NCBI GenBank assembly: GCA_027315115.1
Contig: DAHUYQ010000029.1
Span: forward strand, 54,761-118,760
Direction of reading: 5' to 3'
DNA length: 64,000 nucleotides
Source: Solirubrobacterales bacterium
GTDB lineage: Bacteria; Actinomycetota; Thermoleophilia; Solirubrobacterales; Solirubrobacteraceae
Shown here: positions 63,598 to 64,000 of the stretch, in pieces
Position numbering within the stretch: position 1 is the first letter of the stretch
Layout: every line of letters starts with the position of its first letter
Translations under genes and position numbers: made by a program
The notes under the pieces: model-generated
Told to the model about the DNA's origin: nothing
The model's database searches: none
What the model saw: the letters and a program-made list of their open reading frames with translations, nothing else

Positions 63598-63674
63598 TTG
63601 CCGGTTGCCGGTTGCCGGTTGCCGGTTGCCGGTTGCCGGTTGCCGGTTGCCGGTTGCCGGTTGGCGGTTGACGG
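63598..63674. repeat. Heptanucleotide tandem repeat (TTGCCGG), 9 perfect + 2 degenerate copies
   Basis: Direct reading of positions 63598-63674. Confidence 0.97.
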
Positions 63675-64000
63675 TTGCGCGCATGACTTTCGTCGGATCG
63701 AACGCGCCGCCGCAACGCCGTGCCGCGGCCGCCGGGTAGGCAGATCGCCGGCGGCGCAGCGGGCGCGAGACGGGCGGGGCGCCCGGCGGGTGGGGTGGGT
63801 GGTGCCGCGATGCGGTGCTGTGCGGGCGCTTGGCGACATCGATCGAGCTCGCCCCCCGGCCGCCGACCGGGCACAACCGCGCCAGCACCGGCCCCGCGAC
63901 CACACCGCGCGCAGCCACGCCGCCATACGCAGCGGATCTGCACCACCCCAACCGCAAGCCTCGGTGCTGTCGACGTTATGCGGTTTCCGGGGCGACGACA

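Noticed and set aside
63598-63674. CRISPR-like array
   Set aside because: Contiguous 7-bp units with no spacers; a microsatellite, not CRISPR.
63506-63957. Minus-strand ORFs containing TGNRQPATGNRQPATG
   Set aside because: They are translations of the heptamer repeat in different frames; no independent evidence for a gene.

Overview
High-GC chromosomal window, most likely from an actinobacterium of the Solirubrobacterales/Thermoleophilia type (inferred from gene content and style; not tested). It holds about 64 supportable protein genes and no tRNA, rRNA or CRISPR that I could see. Main blocks: (i) a near-complete purine pathway cluster (purH, purN, purF, purL, purQ, purS, purC, purB, purD, purE; no purM or purK seen), interrupted by a decayed HicA/HicB module and an XRE + nucleotidyltransferase pair; (ii) a pyruvate-dehydrogenase-type E1a-E1b-E2 operon with a FadR/GntR regulator; (iii) dnaK-grpE-dnaJ-hspR-clpB; (iv) nth, a PfkB kinase, a CDP-alcohol phosphatidyltransferase, ino1, a two-component system and a PimA-like glycosyltransferase fused to a PHP phosphoesterase; (v) rlmD, a hybrid histidine kinase, argF, glnK-amt, thiOSG/thiE; (vi) lpdA, an E2-like catalytic-only protein, pcm, an orphan DNA methyltransferase, and GtrA/GT2/epimerase/lytic transglycosylase. 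The observations I rate highest: the PIP-synthase/Ino1/PimA-like-GT-PHP group, which may supply the unidentified PIP phosphatase step; a bulged hairpin that masks the putative dnaK Shine-Dalgarno; a symmetric nested inverted repeat just upstream of purD; three 20-bp direct repeats before a frameshifted hicA fused to hicB; an XRE-NTase module with a palindrome overlapping its start codon; and a 16-bp CTAG-rich palindrome upstream of glnK-amt. All calls were made by reading the sequence; no database search or folding program was run.
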